This document shows positions 37,105-46,652 of a stretch of 64,000 bases of DNA, piece after piece; position 1 is the stretch's first letter; the number at the start of each line of letters is the position of its first letter. Origin of the DNA: Desulfopila sp. IMCC35008 (GTDB lineage: Bacteria; Desulfobacterota; Desulfobulbia; Desulfobulbales; Desulfocapsaceae). The position numbers and the translations under genes are program-made. The notes beneath the pieces are model-generated. The model saw nothing but the letters and a program-made list of their open reading frames with translations. It was not told the origin of the DNA and did no database searches. The stretch is taken from assembly GCF_010646885.2 (NCBI RefSeq), contig NZ_CP050700.1:966001-1030000 (forward strand), written 5' to 3'.

Positions 37105-38769
37105 ATGGAAAGTAGTACGTTGTATCAAATCCTCCTATACTGCACCAGTCCCTTGGTTGCAGTGGCACTGATCCTTTATCTATTTGAAAAGCGTAAAACC
37201 AGGCAACTTGCCGGTAGAGTTGTAGCTATGGAGAATGTTGCTGCTTTCCACCAGGAGCGATTGAAGGTACTTTCAGAGGCGGCCTTTGAGGGCATAGTTC
37301 TTCTCGAAGATGGTATTTGTTTGTTGATGAACTCACAAGCCGAAGCAATTTTTGGGTACCGTTCGAAAGAAATTGTCGGATTGCCGACCACCGTCCTGAT
37401 CGCACGTCAGGACCAACAACTGGTCCTTGATAATATCTCAAACCAGTTTAACGAACCGTATGAGGTGGTGGGAGAGCGTAAGGATGGCTCCCAGTTTCCT
37501 CTGGCTATATACGGTAAATCTCTCGAGTACCAGGGACGTGTTGTGCGGGCTGCTGCCCTGAGGGACCTGACCAAGTGGAAAAAGAGAGATGCCGAGCGAA
37601 TGTTGCTTGAAGAACAGCTGCGACGCTCTCAAAAGATGGAGTCGATCGGGCTAATGGCAGGGGGGGTTGCTCACGATCTCAATAATATTCTGTCCGGTCT
37701 TGTTACGTATCCAGAACTGCTCTTGTTGAATATGCCAGAAGCAGACCCACTTCATGATCCTCTTAAGGCTATTCAAAAGGCGGGTGAAAGGGCTGCAGAA
37801 GTTGTCACCGATCTGCTCACCGTTGCCAGAGGCGTGGCGATGGTCATACAACCGGAGAATCTCAACGGAATTGTTGAGAATTATCTTCAATCTCCGGAAT
37901 TTGAAAAACTAGCCAAGAACCACCCCTCGGTCTCCATTCAGTGCGAATTGGCACAAGATACTCCTGCCATTCTAGGCTCTGCGGTGCATGTGGGCAAATG
38001 TTTGATGAATCTTGTAACCAATGGGGCAGAGGCGATTCAGGGTGAGGGCAAGATTCAGATCAGGACCTATCGGTCACAGGTACGCAAACAGCGTGCTGAA
38101 GAACTCCTGTTGGCAGAGGGGGTGTATTCTGTCCTGGCCGTGGGGGATAGTGGTACAGGAATATCACAGCAAGATATGGAACATATTTTCGAGCCCTTCT
38201 ATAGTCGTAAGGTAATTGGTCGCAGCGGTACGGGTCTCGGGCTTGCAGTGGTCTGGAATACCATGCAGGACCATAAGGGGTGCGTGCAATTAAAAAGCGA
38301 TAGATACGGTTCCTGTTTTATGCTCTATTTTCCGGTAACGGATAAAGAGCCTGAGAATCTGGTGCCGGACGACGATTTCAGCTTTCTTACTGGTAACGGT
38401 GAGACCATCCTCGTTGTCGATGACGAACCGCATCAGTTGGCTATCGCCGGTCAGATACTCGGCAATCTCGGATATAAAGTTGAAAAGGCGGAATCAGGTG
38501 AAAAAGCGATAAAATGGCTTGAAGGGAACAACGCGGATCTGCTCATCCTTGATATGATGATGGGGCAGGGGATGAACGGATATGAAACGTACACGCAGGC
38601 AGTGCAACTTAAAGCGGGGCAAAAAGCGTTAATCGCAAGTGGTTTTTCGGAAAGTGATGAGGTGATCAATACCCTCAGGTTGGGTGCCGGTTTGTATATA
38701 AAGAAGCCGTACTCGCTTGGCCAACTTGGCCGGGCGGTGCAACAGGTGGTGCAAGGTGAAAAATCCTGA
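37105..38769 (+). CDS. Hybrid sensor histidine kinase with C-terminal receiver
   Basis: The 554-aa protein has one N-terminal membrane segment (residues 8-27), a PAS domain (about 52-160), a histidine phosphotransfer segment with His190 in GGVAHDLNNILSG, an ATP-binding domain (LVTNGAEAI, GDSGTGISQQDMEHIFEPFYS, GTGLGLAVVW) and a receiver from about 432 (ETILVVDDEPHQ) with a candidate Asp in DLLILDMMMG. The receiver at the end suggests a phosphorelay or feedback. No DNA-binding partner is adjacent. The signal is unknown. Confidence 0.92.
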   Translation: MESSTLYQILLYCTSPLVAVALILYLFEKRKTRQLAGRVVAMENVAAFHQERLKVLSEAAFEGIVLLEDGICLLMNSQAEAIFGYRSKEIVGLPTTVLIARQDQQLVLDNISNQFNEPYEVVGERKDGSQFPLAIYGKSLEYQGRVVRAAALRDLTKWKKRDAERMLLEEQLRRSQKMESIGLMAGGVAHDLNNILSGLVTYPELLLLNMPEADPLHDPLKAIQKAGERAAEVVTDLLTVARGVAMVIQPENLNGIVENYLQSPEFEKLAKNHPSVSIQCELAQDTPAILGSAVHVGKCLMNLVTNGAEAIQGEGKIQIRTYRSQVRKQRAEELLLAEGVYSVLAVGDSGTGISQQDMEHIFEPFYSRKVIGRSGTGLGLAVVWNTMQDHKGCVQLKSDRYGSCFMLYFPVTDKEPENLVPDDDFSFLTGNGETILVVDDEPHQLAIAGQILGNLGYKVEKAESGEKAIKWLEGNNADLLILDMMMGQGMNGYETYTQAVQLKAGQKALIASGFSESDEVINTLRLGAGLYIKKPYSLGQLGRAVQQVVQGEKS

Positions 38770-38895
38770 CCTGTCCTGCTATCCCAGTCGAGGTGCATTG
38801 ACAGTCCTTTCTGTTCTGTCATGAGCCGGAACGAAGTTTGATAAACCCAGTTTGAACACCATCTCTTTTAGTGGGATGGATGAATGTGCAGTGGG

Positions 38896-41800
38896 TTACA
38901 GAGGGAGGGAAGACGATCCCGCTGTGTTTACTCCAGCGCCACTCAGGCGACTCCTTCCTCCCACCCCTTTAATGACTTTTATTTGTGCAGGTATTCGCTC
39001 CCGCAGGCTCGGAACGTGGGAGATAATACCTATCAATTTTCCTTCACGATGCAGGCTTGAGAGGATATCAAGAGCTGTTTGCAATGATTCATCATCCAAG
39101 GTGCCGAAACCTTCGTCGAGAAAAAGGGAATCCACCTGGACATTTCGGCTTGCCATGTTGGAGAGTCCAAGTGCCAATGCCAGACTGACCAAAAAACTCT
39201 CACCGCCTGAAAGGTTTTTGATAGAGCGGATTTCACCGGCCTGATAGGTATCTATGATTTTCAGTTCAAGCGGTTCATCGGGATCGCGTAGAAGAATATA
39301 CCTGTCACTCATTTTCCGCAGGCTGCGGTTAGCATGGCTGATCATGAGCTCAAAAGTCAACCCTTGAGCAAAATTTCTGAATTTTTTGCCATCTGCGGAG
39401 CCTATGAGCTGGTGCAGGCCAGCCAGCGTTCATATATCCGCTGCTGCGCGGCCAGTTGCTCTATTTTTTCTCCGTGCTGTTTTATGAGGCGGTTGTTATC
39501 CGACAGTTGTTGCAAGTAGGCCCCTTTGTCTTGCTGAAGGGAGGCCAGCCTGTTCCCTCCTTCCGTCAGGAACTCAAGAATCTTATCTTTTGAGGTATCT
39601 GTGGGGACACTGTTCTGCAGGTGCTGCAGGGCCTTGTGGGAGGAGGTGAGTAGTGCCCGGTTGTTTTTCATTTCGTCTTCAACAGCGGCAAGGCTTCGGG
39701 CAAGATCCTGTACCTCTTGCTCAGACAGGAGCGAAGATATGAAATCCTCTTTATCAGCAAACGAATTGTCGAGCAGGGTCGTTCTGAAAGTGTCCCGGAG
39801 TTTTATGAGGAGTTCTTCCCGGGCCGCTGTTGATTTATGTAATGCATCAACCCTTTCTGACAACCTTGCGTGGTCATGCTGACAGGTTTCGGTCTTTTGC
39901 CGGAATTTCTCCAGTCGTTTTTCCTGCATGTTTATGGAGTGTTGGAGCTCCGCCTCCTTTCTATCCGGATTATCCTCTCCAAATAATTGATTACGTTTAT
40001 CTATATTGTCTCTTAACTGGCGGACGTGTTCGCTGATTTTTTTGTCCAGTTCTGTGCATTTGCGTAATTCCTGTTCATGGAGGGCTGCGAATTTATCCCT
40101 GTCAGAGCGATGCTGTTGCAGGGTTGACGATAATGTGCTGAGATTCTTTGTGTGCTCCTGCCACTGTTTATCTTTTGCTTCAAGCTCAGTGAGTATGTGG
40201 CCGGTGTTTGCATAAGACAACGGTTGGTTGGTAAACGGTTTGAGTAGAATTCCAAGGTTAGTTGAGGTCTCGGTCAACTGTTTATCGGTGTTTTGTTTGT
40301 CGTTGTGTAACTGTTTTCGTTCATCTGTCAGTGTTTCGTGGTGCTTACTACTCACAGCCAACGCTTTTTCTGTTTCAGTGAGTTTCTTTTCTATCTCCTG
40401 ACTGATTTGAATAAGTTCGTTGTCCCGATTTTCCAGTTTTTTCAGATTTTCCAACCTGGTGAGCAGTTCATCTCTTTTTGAGAGAGTTGCTTCTACCAAT
40501 TGTTTAACGGTTTCTGTTGAATTCGTATCGGCATGTTGCAGTTTTTGTTGCAGCGTTTTTCGATTGGTTATCTGTTGCTGCTGTTCCTGCTCTTTTTCCT
40601 GCCTGTTTTTTATCAGTTGTTCTGATCGTGTTGTATATTCAGCCACGTTTGCTGTAGCGGTCGTGAACTGTTCCTGTATCGCCTCCAGTTTGTTTCGTTC
40701 GTCTGTCAGTTTTTGTTCTTCCTCATCCGGTTGAGGGTAGTTCACTTGATTCTGGCAGTAGGGGTGTGTGGATGAACCGCAGAGGGGACAGGGATTGCCT
40801 TCTTTGAGTTTATTGCGTTCCAACTCAAAGTTTTTAATTTGGGATGCGAGAAAAACAATCTTTTCCTGCTTTTCTACCAGTGTTTTTTGTTGCAGTTTCT
40901 CTTTTACAAGTTGTTCTTTATGCAGGACAAGCCTTTGTTTCTGACTGTTACATGACTCGGTTTCCGCAAGCAGGGTTTTCAGGTCCTGCTTGATCTTTTC
41001 TGCTAACTGGTCTGCTTCCAGGATTCGATCAAGGGTTGTGAGCTTTTGCTGTAAATCGGAAATGTCAGTGTGAATTTGCTCCGCTGTTCTGCCGATGGAG
41101 ATCGTATCCCATTGTTTCCGGATAAAGGTGTGCTGCACTTCACATTCTGTCTTCCTCTTGTTCAGTTCGGTTGCTCTGGCTGTGTACTCTTCTGTCTGTA
41201 GCCTGTTTTTGGATATTTCTTTACTGTTTGCGTCAATCCCTTTTTCTAATATTTCAAGTTGGTTATAAAGGCGGTTAAAGTTGGCCAGGTGTTCCCTGAT
41301 ACCGCTAATCTCGGTTGGAAGGGTTTGGCTGGTCTTGTTTTGTTCGTAATAGTTCTGTATCACTGCCAGACGGTTGGCGACAGTGGTTATATCTTTTTCA
41401 ATTGCAGTGATTCGTTTTTGGTGTCCCGTGCATTGTAATTGTACTTTATTCCTCTCATGTTCGGATTCCTTGATGAGTTTGGATGTATGAGCTATCTCCT
41501 GGTCAATTCTGCGAACATCAGCAAACAGTTTCTGCTTTTCAAGGTAGCTCTTTTTCGATTCCTGAAGCTCGACAATTTGTCTTTTAGTTACCTTGTTCGT
41601 TTTGGTAAGCTCTTCGGTTATGTGCTTTAATGTTATCCTGAAGGTGGTGAGGTTCTTGACCTCTTCGTTTTGGATGTCCTCTGTATCTCGCAGACGGTGA
41701 TAGTCAGGTTCAAGTTTTTGGGCCTGCAAAGCTCGTAGGTAGCGTTCTTTTTCAGGTTTCAACGTTTCGGATCTGGCCGTAAGCTCTCTTTCGGCCTGTT

Positions 41801-42587
41801 CAAGCGTGGTAATTTTCTGCTGCAGTTTTTCCTGTTCGGTATACCAGTTGAGAATCTGGCGATGCTGGTTGATTTTTTGTTCCTGGTCTATTATCAGGTT
41901 GTTAAGTTCTGCCAGTTTAGAATCAATTTCAACCCGTTGCTCCTCAGTCATGGGTAGGAAACCATCGCATTCAAGCTGCAGCTGGTCACGTTTTTTTTCT
42001 TCGAAAACGGTCAGTTCATGTACTTTTAGAGATATTTTACTGTAAATCGAGGTACCCGTTATTTGTTCCAGAATGGGTGCGCGCTTATCGGGGCCTGATT
42101 TGAGGAAAATATTGAAATCGCCCTGGGCCAGCAGGATGGAGCGGGTAAACTGTTCAAAGTCGAGGCCGGTAACTTCAATTACCTTTTTCTCGACGAGTTT
42201 CAGCTTGGATTCGATTACCTTTCCAGAGAGGGCGTCAACAATTTCGTGCTTTTGCTGCTGGAGATCCCCTGTCGGGCTTTTACGTGCCCGATGCTGGCTC
42301 CAGTGACAGCGATATCGCCCCTTTCCGGTGAGGAATTCGATTTCCGCAAAGCATTCGCCGGTATGCCGGGTCATAATCTCGTTGGATGATTTATTAACAG
42401 GCCCAAGCCGTGGTGTCTTGCCGTAAAGTGCCAGGCAGATACCATCGAGAATTGTCGACTTGCCCGCACCTGTCGGACCGGTGATAGCAAATATCCCACT
42501 ATTGCGGATTTCAGGCGACGTGAAATCGATAAACCAGTCGCCCGCCAGTGAGTTGAGATTGCGGAGTCGTACCTGAAGGATTTTCAT
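38896..42587 (-). pseudogene. sbcC: Exonuclease subunit SbcC, single-base frameshift
   Basis: SbcC is the SMC-like ATPase of the SbcCD nuclease that cuts DNA hairpins and ends. From 42587 the first frame gives 1061 residues with Walker A GPTGAGKSTILDG (about 35-47), long coiled coils and a zinc-hook CPLCGSSTHPYC near residue 600. It stops at 39402. The C-terminal ATPase half (signature LSGGESF, Walker B DSLFLDEGFGTLDD) continues in another frame to 38896. At about 39417-39420 restoring one base after GGC would join WLA to LHQLIGSADGKKFRNFAQG and give a full-length protein. It is either a true inactivating deletion or a sequencing error. It follows sbcD by 15 bp. Confidence 0.88.
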
Positions 42588-42602
42588 GGCAATAATGGAG
42601 TG

Positions 42603-43835
42603 TTACTTGGTGTAACTCTCTTCCTCAGCGAGCTGCTGCAGGGTGGTTTTGAAAAGGAGAAGCAAATCGTCCTGCTGGTCGGCTGGAATACGGGCACTTT
42701 CAAGGCAGCGAAGAAATACACCCTCTTCACTCATCGATTCGAGATCGTTTAGGGTCAGCTCACTGTCTGCACTGTTGATTTGGAGCGGACGGTTGATTAT
42801 ACGAAGTATTTCAAGATCGGAGCCCGTGATTTCCTTTTGCAGTTTGTGGTGCATGTCGGGGATGATTTCCTTCCCTTCATACAATATTTCCAGCCAGACG
42901 GACTGAGCTTCCTGGCTGATCTTTTCCATTTCATAAAGAATCTGCTCATAGTCGCCATGGATGCTATGCAGTCGTTGAAAAGTAGGTATTCTGACAGGTG
43001 TGGTTGATACCCTGCCGTCCTCAATTTCCACTTCGATGACAAATTTTTTTCTTTCCGCTTCCTTAAAACTCATGGGTAGGGGGGACCCACTGTAACGCTT
43101 CGTGGGATCAGCACCAAGGATTTGGGCGGAATGAAGATGGCCGAGGGCCAGGTAGTCTATCTGGGGAGAAAAAATCGTTACCGGGACATGGAGGAGGGAA
43201 CCGACGTAAAGATCTCGTACACCGTCGCCTTCTACCACTGATCCGCCGGCCGCAAAAAGATGGCCGGTTGCCACTATAGGAGCAGTAGGCGCTTGTTGTG
43301 CCTGCTTGGTGATCGCTATATCGACCACTTCTGCATAATGGTGGGCAATACTTTTCTGAAGGATCTGTTCTTTTTCATCCCCGGACTCACCTGGTTGTGA
43401 GGCTCTGATATCCCTGTCACGTAGATAAGGGACAGTGCAGACGATAAGTTCACACTCTCCGACCCCATCTTTTAGTAGCAGGACCTGGTCTTCTCTGTTT
43501 TCCGGTATGGATGCTACTACCCGGACTTGCAACACTGCTAATAATTCGCGGGGAGCTTCCAGAAGTGATGGTGAATCATGATTGCCGCCAATAATTACTA
43601 TATGACGACAACAGGTGACTGAAACGTCTTTCAGGAACTGGTAGTACAAACGCTGACTGGTATTGGATGGTGTGGTGGTATCGAAGATATCTCCTGCCAC
43701 GATGAGTATATCGATGGCTCGTCTTTGTATTTCTTCAACGAGCCAGCCCAGGAATGCGCTGAATTCCTCATACCTCGTTTTGGAGTAAAGTCGTTTGCCG
43801 ATATGCCAGTCTGAGGTGTGCAGGATTTTTATCAT
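42603..43835 (-). CDS. sbcD: Exonuclease subunit SbcD
   Basis: SbcD is the calcineurin-like nuclease subunit, partner of SbcC. The 410-aa protein shows the metallophosphatase motifs in order: DWHIGKRLY (about residues 9-17), AGDIFDTTTP (about 47-56), GGNHDSP (about 82-88), and ALGHLHSAQ (about 230-238). The length is normal. It lies just upstream of sbcC in the same orientation, the usual operon. Confidence 0.95.
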   Translation of the reverse strand: MIKILHTSDWHIGKRLYSKTRYEEFSAFLGWLVEEIQRRAIDILIVAGDIFDTTTPSNTSQRLYYQFLKDVSVTCCRHIVIIGGNHDSPSLLEAPRELLAVLQVRVVASIPENREDQVLLLKDGVGECELIVCTVPYLRDRDIRASQPGESGDEKEQILQKSIAHHYAEVVDIAITKQAQQAPTAPIVATGHLFAAGGSVVEGDGVRDLYVGSLLHVPVTIFSPQIDYLALGHLHSAQILGADPTKRYSGSPLPMSFKEAERKKFVIEVEIEDGRVSTTPVRIPTFQRLHSIHGDYEQILYEMEKISQEAQSVWLEILYEGKEIIPDMHHKLQKEITGSDLEILRIINRPLQINSADSELTLNDLESMSEEGVFLRCLESARIPADQQDDLLLLFKTTLQQLAEEESYTK

Positions 43836-44008
43836 TGTTGTGAGGCTAGAGAATTTCCAGAAATATATGCTTTGTTTGGCATTATAATATGTTGCATTTC
43901 ACAATGATATTATTTTTATTATCATACCTGAAGAACTGTTCGTAATTGTACTGCATCGGTTTCGGCGGCTCTCGTTTTTCAGGATATTGAGTAGATGAAA
44001 TAATTATT

Positions 44009-44041
44009 CTAACCCGAATTACATGAAAAAAATCGGGTTAG
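44009..44041. promoter_or_regulatory. 9-bp stem-loop before the small membrane protein gene
   Basis: CTAACCCGA (44009-44017) pairs with TCGGGTTAG (44033-44041) across a 15-nt loop, ending 20 bp before the next start codon. It lies between the divergent sbcD and 44062 genes and could be an operator or a leader structure. No T-run follows. Confidence 0.5.
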
Positions 44042-44061
44042 AGGGGATAAAGAGGTGAAAC

Positions 44062-44226
44062 ATGCGGGCAAGTGTCGGTCCAATACTTCTCATTGTAGTT
44101 GGTGCGTTATTACTGCTTTCCAACTTGGGGCTGGTCCATCTTGGACAACTGAAATCGGTGCTGAAACAGTGGTGGCCTGCACTTTTGATCCTGATAGGTA
44201 TCCTGCAGTTGAGAAAAGGGAGTTGA
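44062..44226 (+). CDS. Small membrane protein, DUF5668-like, 54 aa
   Basis: The frame is short but has a GAGGTG ribosome-binding site six bases upstream of the ATG at 44062. The product has two hydrophobic segments, GPILLIVVGALLLLSNLGLV (residues 6-25) and WWPALLILIGILQL (37-50), separated by a short loop. This is the LiaI/LiaF-type transmembrane pattern (DUF5668), with the characteristic NLGL and WWPALLILIG. Function unknown; related domains sit in envelope-stress systems. Confidence 0.8.
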   Translation: MRASVGPILLIVVGALLLLSNLGLVHLGQLKSVLKQWWPALLILIGILQLRKGS

Positions 44227-44341
44227 AATCTCAATTCGTATACATGGGTGTGACAGTATTCACAAATATCGATTAAAAGCCTGTGATGAAAAAATACACA
44301 TGCCTCGATCTGGCCCCAAATACCTAGTCTTAGGATGTAAG

Positions 44342-44441
44342 CTATTTAGTTTCCGTCCTAAAACTACCCTTCTGCACAATCTCAGCGTTCCGACTAAATT
44401 ATTTATCCTCCGAATATCCTTTTAGGATGGAAACTATTTAG
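44342..44441 (-). repeat. MITE-like element, copy 2 (100 bp) with 5-bp target duplication
   Basis: The ends, CTATTTAGTTTCCGTCCTAAAA at 44342-44363 with its partner at 44420-44441, form 22-bp inverted repeats matching at 19 positions. GTAAG flanks both sides (44337-44341 and 44442-44446), the expected target duplication. The interior matches the other copy at 12772-12848. No ORF is inside. The right end overlaps the last codons of the cytochrome c gene. Confidence 0.88.
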
Positions 44442-44754
44442 GTAAGCTTTTCAGCCACGCATAGATATCTGCGGCATCCTGTTTTGAGAGTTTTTTTTCA
44501 GGAAATTTCGGCATGGAAGGTGAGTCCGGATCACGCAGGTAACTCTCAAAGCTCCTGAAACTCAGCTCTATTGCGGCAATTTCTGCCGTTCTGCCGTCAT
44601 TTCCATTCTTGCCATGACAACTGAAACAGTTGTGCATGGTATACCATCGTTTACCCTGCTCTGCGTTACCTTCAGGTGTTGAACACCCAGCCGTGAGCAG
44701 AAGTGCCGGGATTCCAAGCATAAATAACATTTTTTTGGCGGTTGCGAGAATCAT
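44434..44754 (-). CDS. Monoheme c-type cytochrome lipoprotein
   Basis: The 106-aa precursor has a lipoprotein signal with lipobox LLTAGC (Cys at about residue 24), a single CFSCH heme-binding motif at about 43-47 and a distal Met candidate in DSPSMPKFPEKKLSKQDAADIYAWLKSL, the class I cytochrome c ending. It should carry electrons in the periplasm, anchored to a membrane. The last two codons before the stop and the stop itself (CCTAAATAG) lie in or at the border of the MITE-like element, so the native C-terminus may have been longer or different. The start could be a few codons downstream. Confidence 0.88.
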   Translation of the reverse strand: MILATAKKMLFMLGIPALLLTAGCSTPEGNAEQGKRWYTMHNCFSCHGKNGNDGRTAEIAAIELSFRSFESYLRDPDSPSMPKFPEKKLSKQDAADIYAWLKSLPK

Positions 44755-44798
44755 GATTCGTCTTTGCAGTACTATTTAAGGTTCAGGTAGTAGTGACT

Positions 44799-45101
44799 CT
44801 ATTGGTTGGTTTTATAACAGATATATCCCTGGTCGATGAGGTACGAATGAACCCCGATCGTAATCGAATTGAGATAGATGACAGCTCCCTTTTCGTTTAA
44901 TACCTGTAAGGGGATTATTTTCCCGTTTATGGAAAGAGGATCCCCGGAATTTCCTTCACAGGAAATCACCTTGGCCGCCGGATCAACACGATAGGTTGTC
45001 GCCGTACCGGTGAGGCTGAGCTTAAAACCGTCAAGCTGGACCTTGCCTTGTGCGATGAGTGCTTCAAGGGAATCCTGTGCGATGAACAGCGGCTTGTTCA
45101 T
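44799..45101 (-). CDS. Hypothetical protein, 100 aa, Desulfobacterota-type
   Basis: The ATG at 45101 is preferred to a GTG nine bases upstream. The sequence starts MNKPLFIAQDSLEALIAQGKVQLDG and has a YRVDPAAKVIS strand and a C-terminal YLNSITIGVHSYLIDQGYICY. I recall a family with this FIAQ-LE-(W/L)I-x-QGKV-x-(L/F)DG start in Myxococcota and Desulfobacterota, without known function. It is soluble. It lies 44 bp upstream of the cytochrome gene and could share its transcript. Confidence 0.65.
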   Translation of the reverse strand: MNKPLFIAQDSLEALIAQGKVQLDGFKLSLTGTATTYRVDPAAKVISCEGNSGDPLSINGKIIPLQVLNEKGAVIYLNSITIGVHSYLIDQGYICYKTNQ

Positions 45102-45377
45102 GGGTGTCACGCAAACTGTTGTTATTGATCAATTCAGGTTACTTGGAGGATACTCTTTGGCATGAGAAAAGCAAGAGATAAGATGCCTCCATACTTACTT
45201 ATTTCATAACCATTATGATGTAATGTGGGCAGATTACGGATTAGCACCTTATAACTCTCCTTTCGGGTTGGGGACCCTGTCGGCCCTATCTTTTCATTCT
45301 AAATGAGATGCAATCGCTGAAGGTAAACGTAGACTACCATCTCTAAAAGAATTTTATGTTTTCCGTATAAAATACAT

Positions 45378-46595
45378 TTAGTTGGCAGGGAGGTGCTTTT
45401 TCAGGGAAATAAGGAGTTGACTACGACTGTTCTGTTTCTGGTTCAGGAGAATGGCAAAAGAGGTGATGGCTCCCTGTTCGTCAAAATATCCTGCGTAGCA
45501 GTATGTCGATTTCATGGTACCGGTTTTAACAAGTGCTCCATTTTTGCGAGGGAGCAGGTTTCTATAGGGAAGAAAATCATCAAGCAGGGAGAGCATTGCT
45601 TGCGGGGTCGCACTGTTTTTTCGTGAGAGTCCGGATGCTTCTTCGACCCGGATTGATGTCGCCGGGATGTGCAGTTTATTTGCGGCATAGTCCCTCAGCA
45701 GCCGACGGGATTTTTCCCAGGTTGCCGGAAAGCCGTATCGGTATGCGCCAGCTGTAAGGGCCAGCTGGTTGGCGATAAAGTTGTTTGAGTAAAAGAGGCA
45801 GGAGCGAATATTGTCGCGAACAGTTCTTGGAGATGTGAATATAAAAATTGGTTCTAACTTTTCGGGGACAATGCCTTTACGGATGAGCGGTGCTGATTGA
45901 ATGCCGGCATCTAATGCCAGTTCATGAATCACTTCGGCTGTGTATCTTAACTGGGGATGCAACCTGCCTGAGAGTGGATAATGGTTGATATTGACCCGGT
46001 GATTACCTTTGGGCAGCTTTTTTCCAATACCCCGAGCAATTGAGGTAGTTGGAGTCTGGGCCTCTCCACTGCCGATTGTCCCGTTGGCCTGGCGGATGAT
46101 GGAAATGGAATTGAAATTTATGGCCAGCCCACCGTTGGGGGCATCATAGGGATTTAAGGAGTTCTCCGAACCGTCCGGCAGGTAATGTTCAAGCATGAAA
46201 ACTGTATCGTCAAGTACATAGCCAGAGATTGTTTTCAGACCATTCTGTTTGAGTTCGGCTACTATCTGAGAAAGATATTCGGAGGTCAGGAATGGATCAC
46301 CACTCCCTTTTACGAATAGCCTCTTTTGACCATCGAGATAAAAGGACGTCTGATGTCGATAATTTTCCCCGAGCACATCAAGGACAGCCAGGGAGGTTAA
46401 CAGCTTGATTGTCGAGGCTGGGCGGAAAAGTTCGTTCTCCCTGTATTGACTGACAATCTGACCGTTCTGGCTAACAATATAGCCGCCATTTTTGACCAGT
46501 TCTTGTGGGAGGACGGTTACTTCCACCGCTTGCAGGGAAGAAAGAGGTACAAGAAAACAGATCAGAATGAATACTCGTAGAGCGCGTTTAATCAT
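45378..46595 (-). CDS. dacB: D-alanyl-D-alanine carboxypeptidase/endopeptidase, PBP4 family
   Basis: I place the start at 46595 (MIKRALRVF), since the longer frame begins inside a strong hairpin; this gives 405 aa. A signal peptide covers about residues 1-25. The three penicillin-binding motifs are present: S-x-x-K in RPASTIKLLTS, S-x-N in YSNNFIANQ and KTG in VKTGTMKSTYC. The PBP4-specific insertion between the first two motifs is present but short. The enzyme trims or cuts peptidoglycan cross-links in the periplasm. The symbol follows family membership. Confidence 0.88.
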   Translation of the reverse strand: MIKRALRVFILICFLVPLSSLQAVEVTVLPQELVKNGGYIVSQNGQIVSQYRENELFRPASTIKLLTSLAVLDVLGENYRHQTSFYLDGQKRLFVKGSGDPFLTSEYLSQIVAELKQNGLKTISGYVLDDTVFMLEHYLPDGSENSLNPYDAPNGGLAINFNSISIIRQANGTIGSGEAQTPTTSIARGIGKKLPKGNHRVNINHYPLSGRLHPQLRYTAEVIHELALDAGIQSAPLIRKGIVPEKLEPIFIFTSPRTVRDNIRSCLFYSNNFIANQLALTAGAYRYGFPATWEKSRRLLRDYAANKLHIPATSIRVEEASGLSRKNSATPQAMLSLLDDFLPYRNLLPRKNGALVKTGTMKSTYCYAGYFDEQGAITSFAILLNQKQNSRSQLLISLKKHLPAN

Positions 46596-46606
46596 GGTTG
46601 TCTGGT

Positions 46607-46637
46607 CCATCACCCATCGGTACATGATGGGTGATGG
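46607..46637 (-). terminator. 12-bp perfect hairpin between trpB2 and dacB
   Basis: CCATCACCCATC (46607-46618) pairs with GATGGGTGATGG (46626-46637) around a 7-nt loop, 16 bp after the trpB2 stop. There is no T-run, so it may be an mRNA-stability or partial-termination structure rather than a classic terminator. Confidence 0.55.
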
Positions 46638-46652
46638 AAGGTGAAAATTGAA

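Noticed and set aside
43876-43900. TTGGCAT...TTGC near the sbcD promoter as a sigma-54 promoter
   Set aside because: The spacing between the GG and GC elements is 14 bp instead of 10, so it does not fit the -24/-12 pattern.
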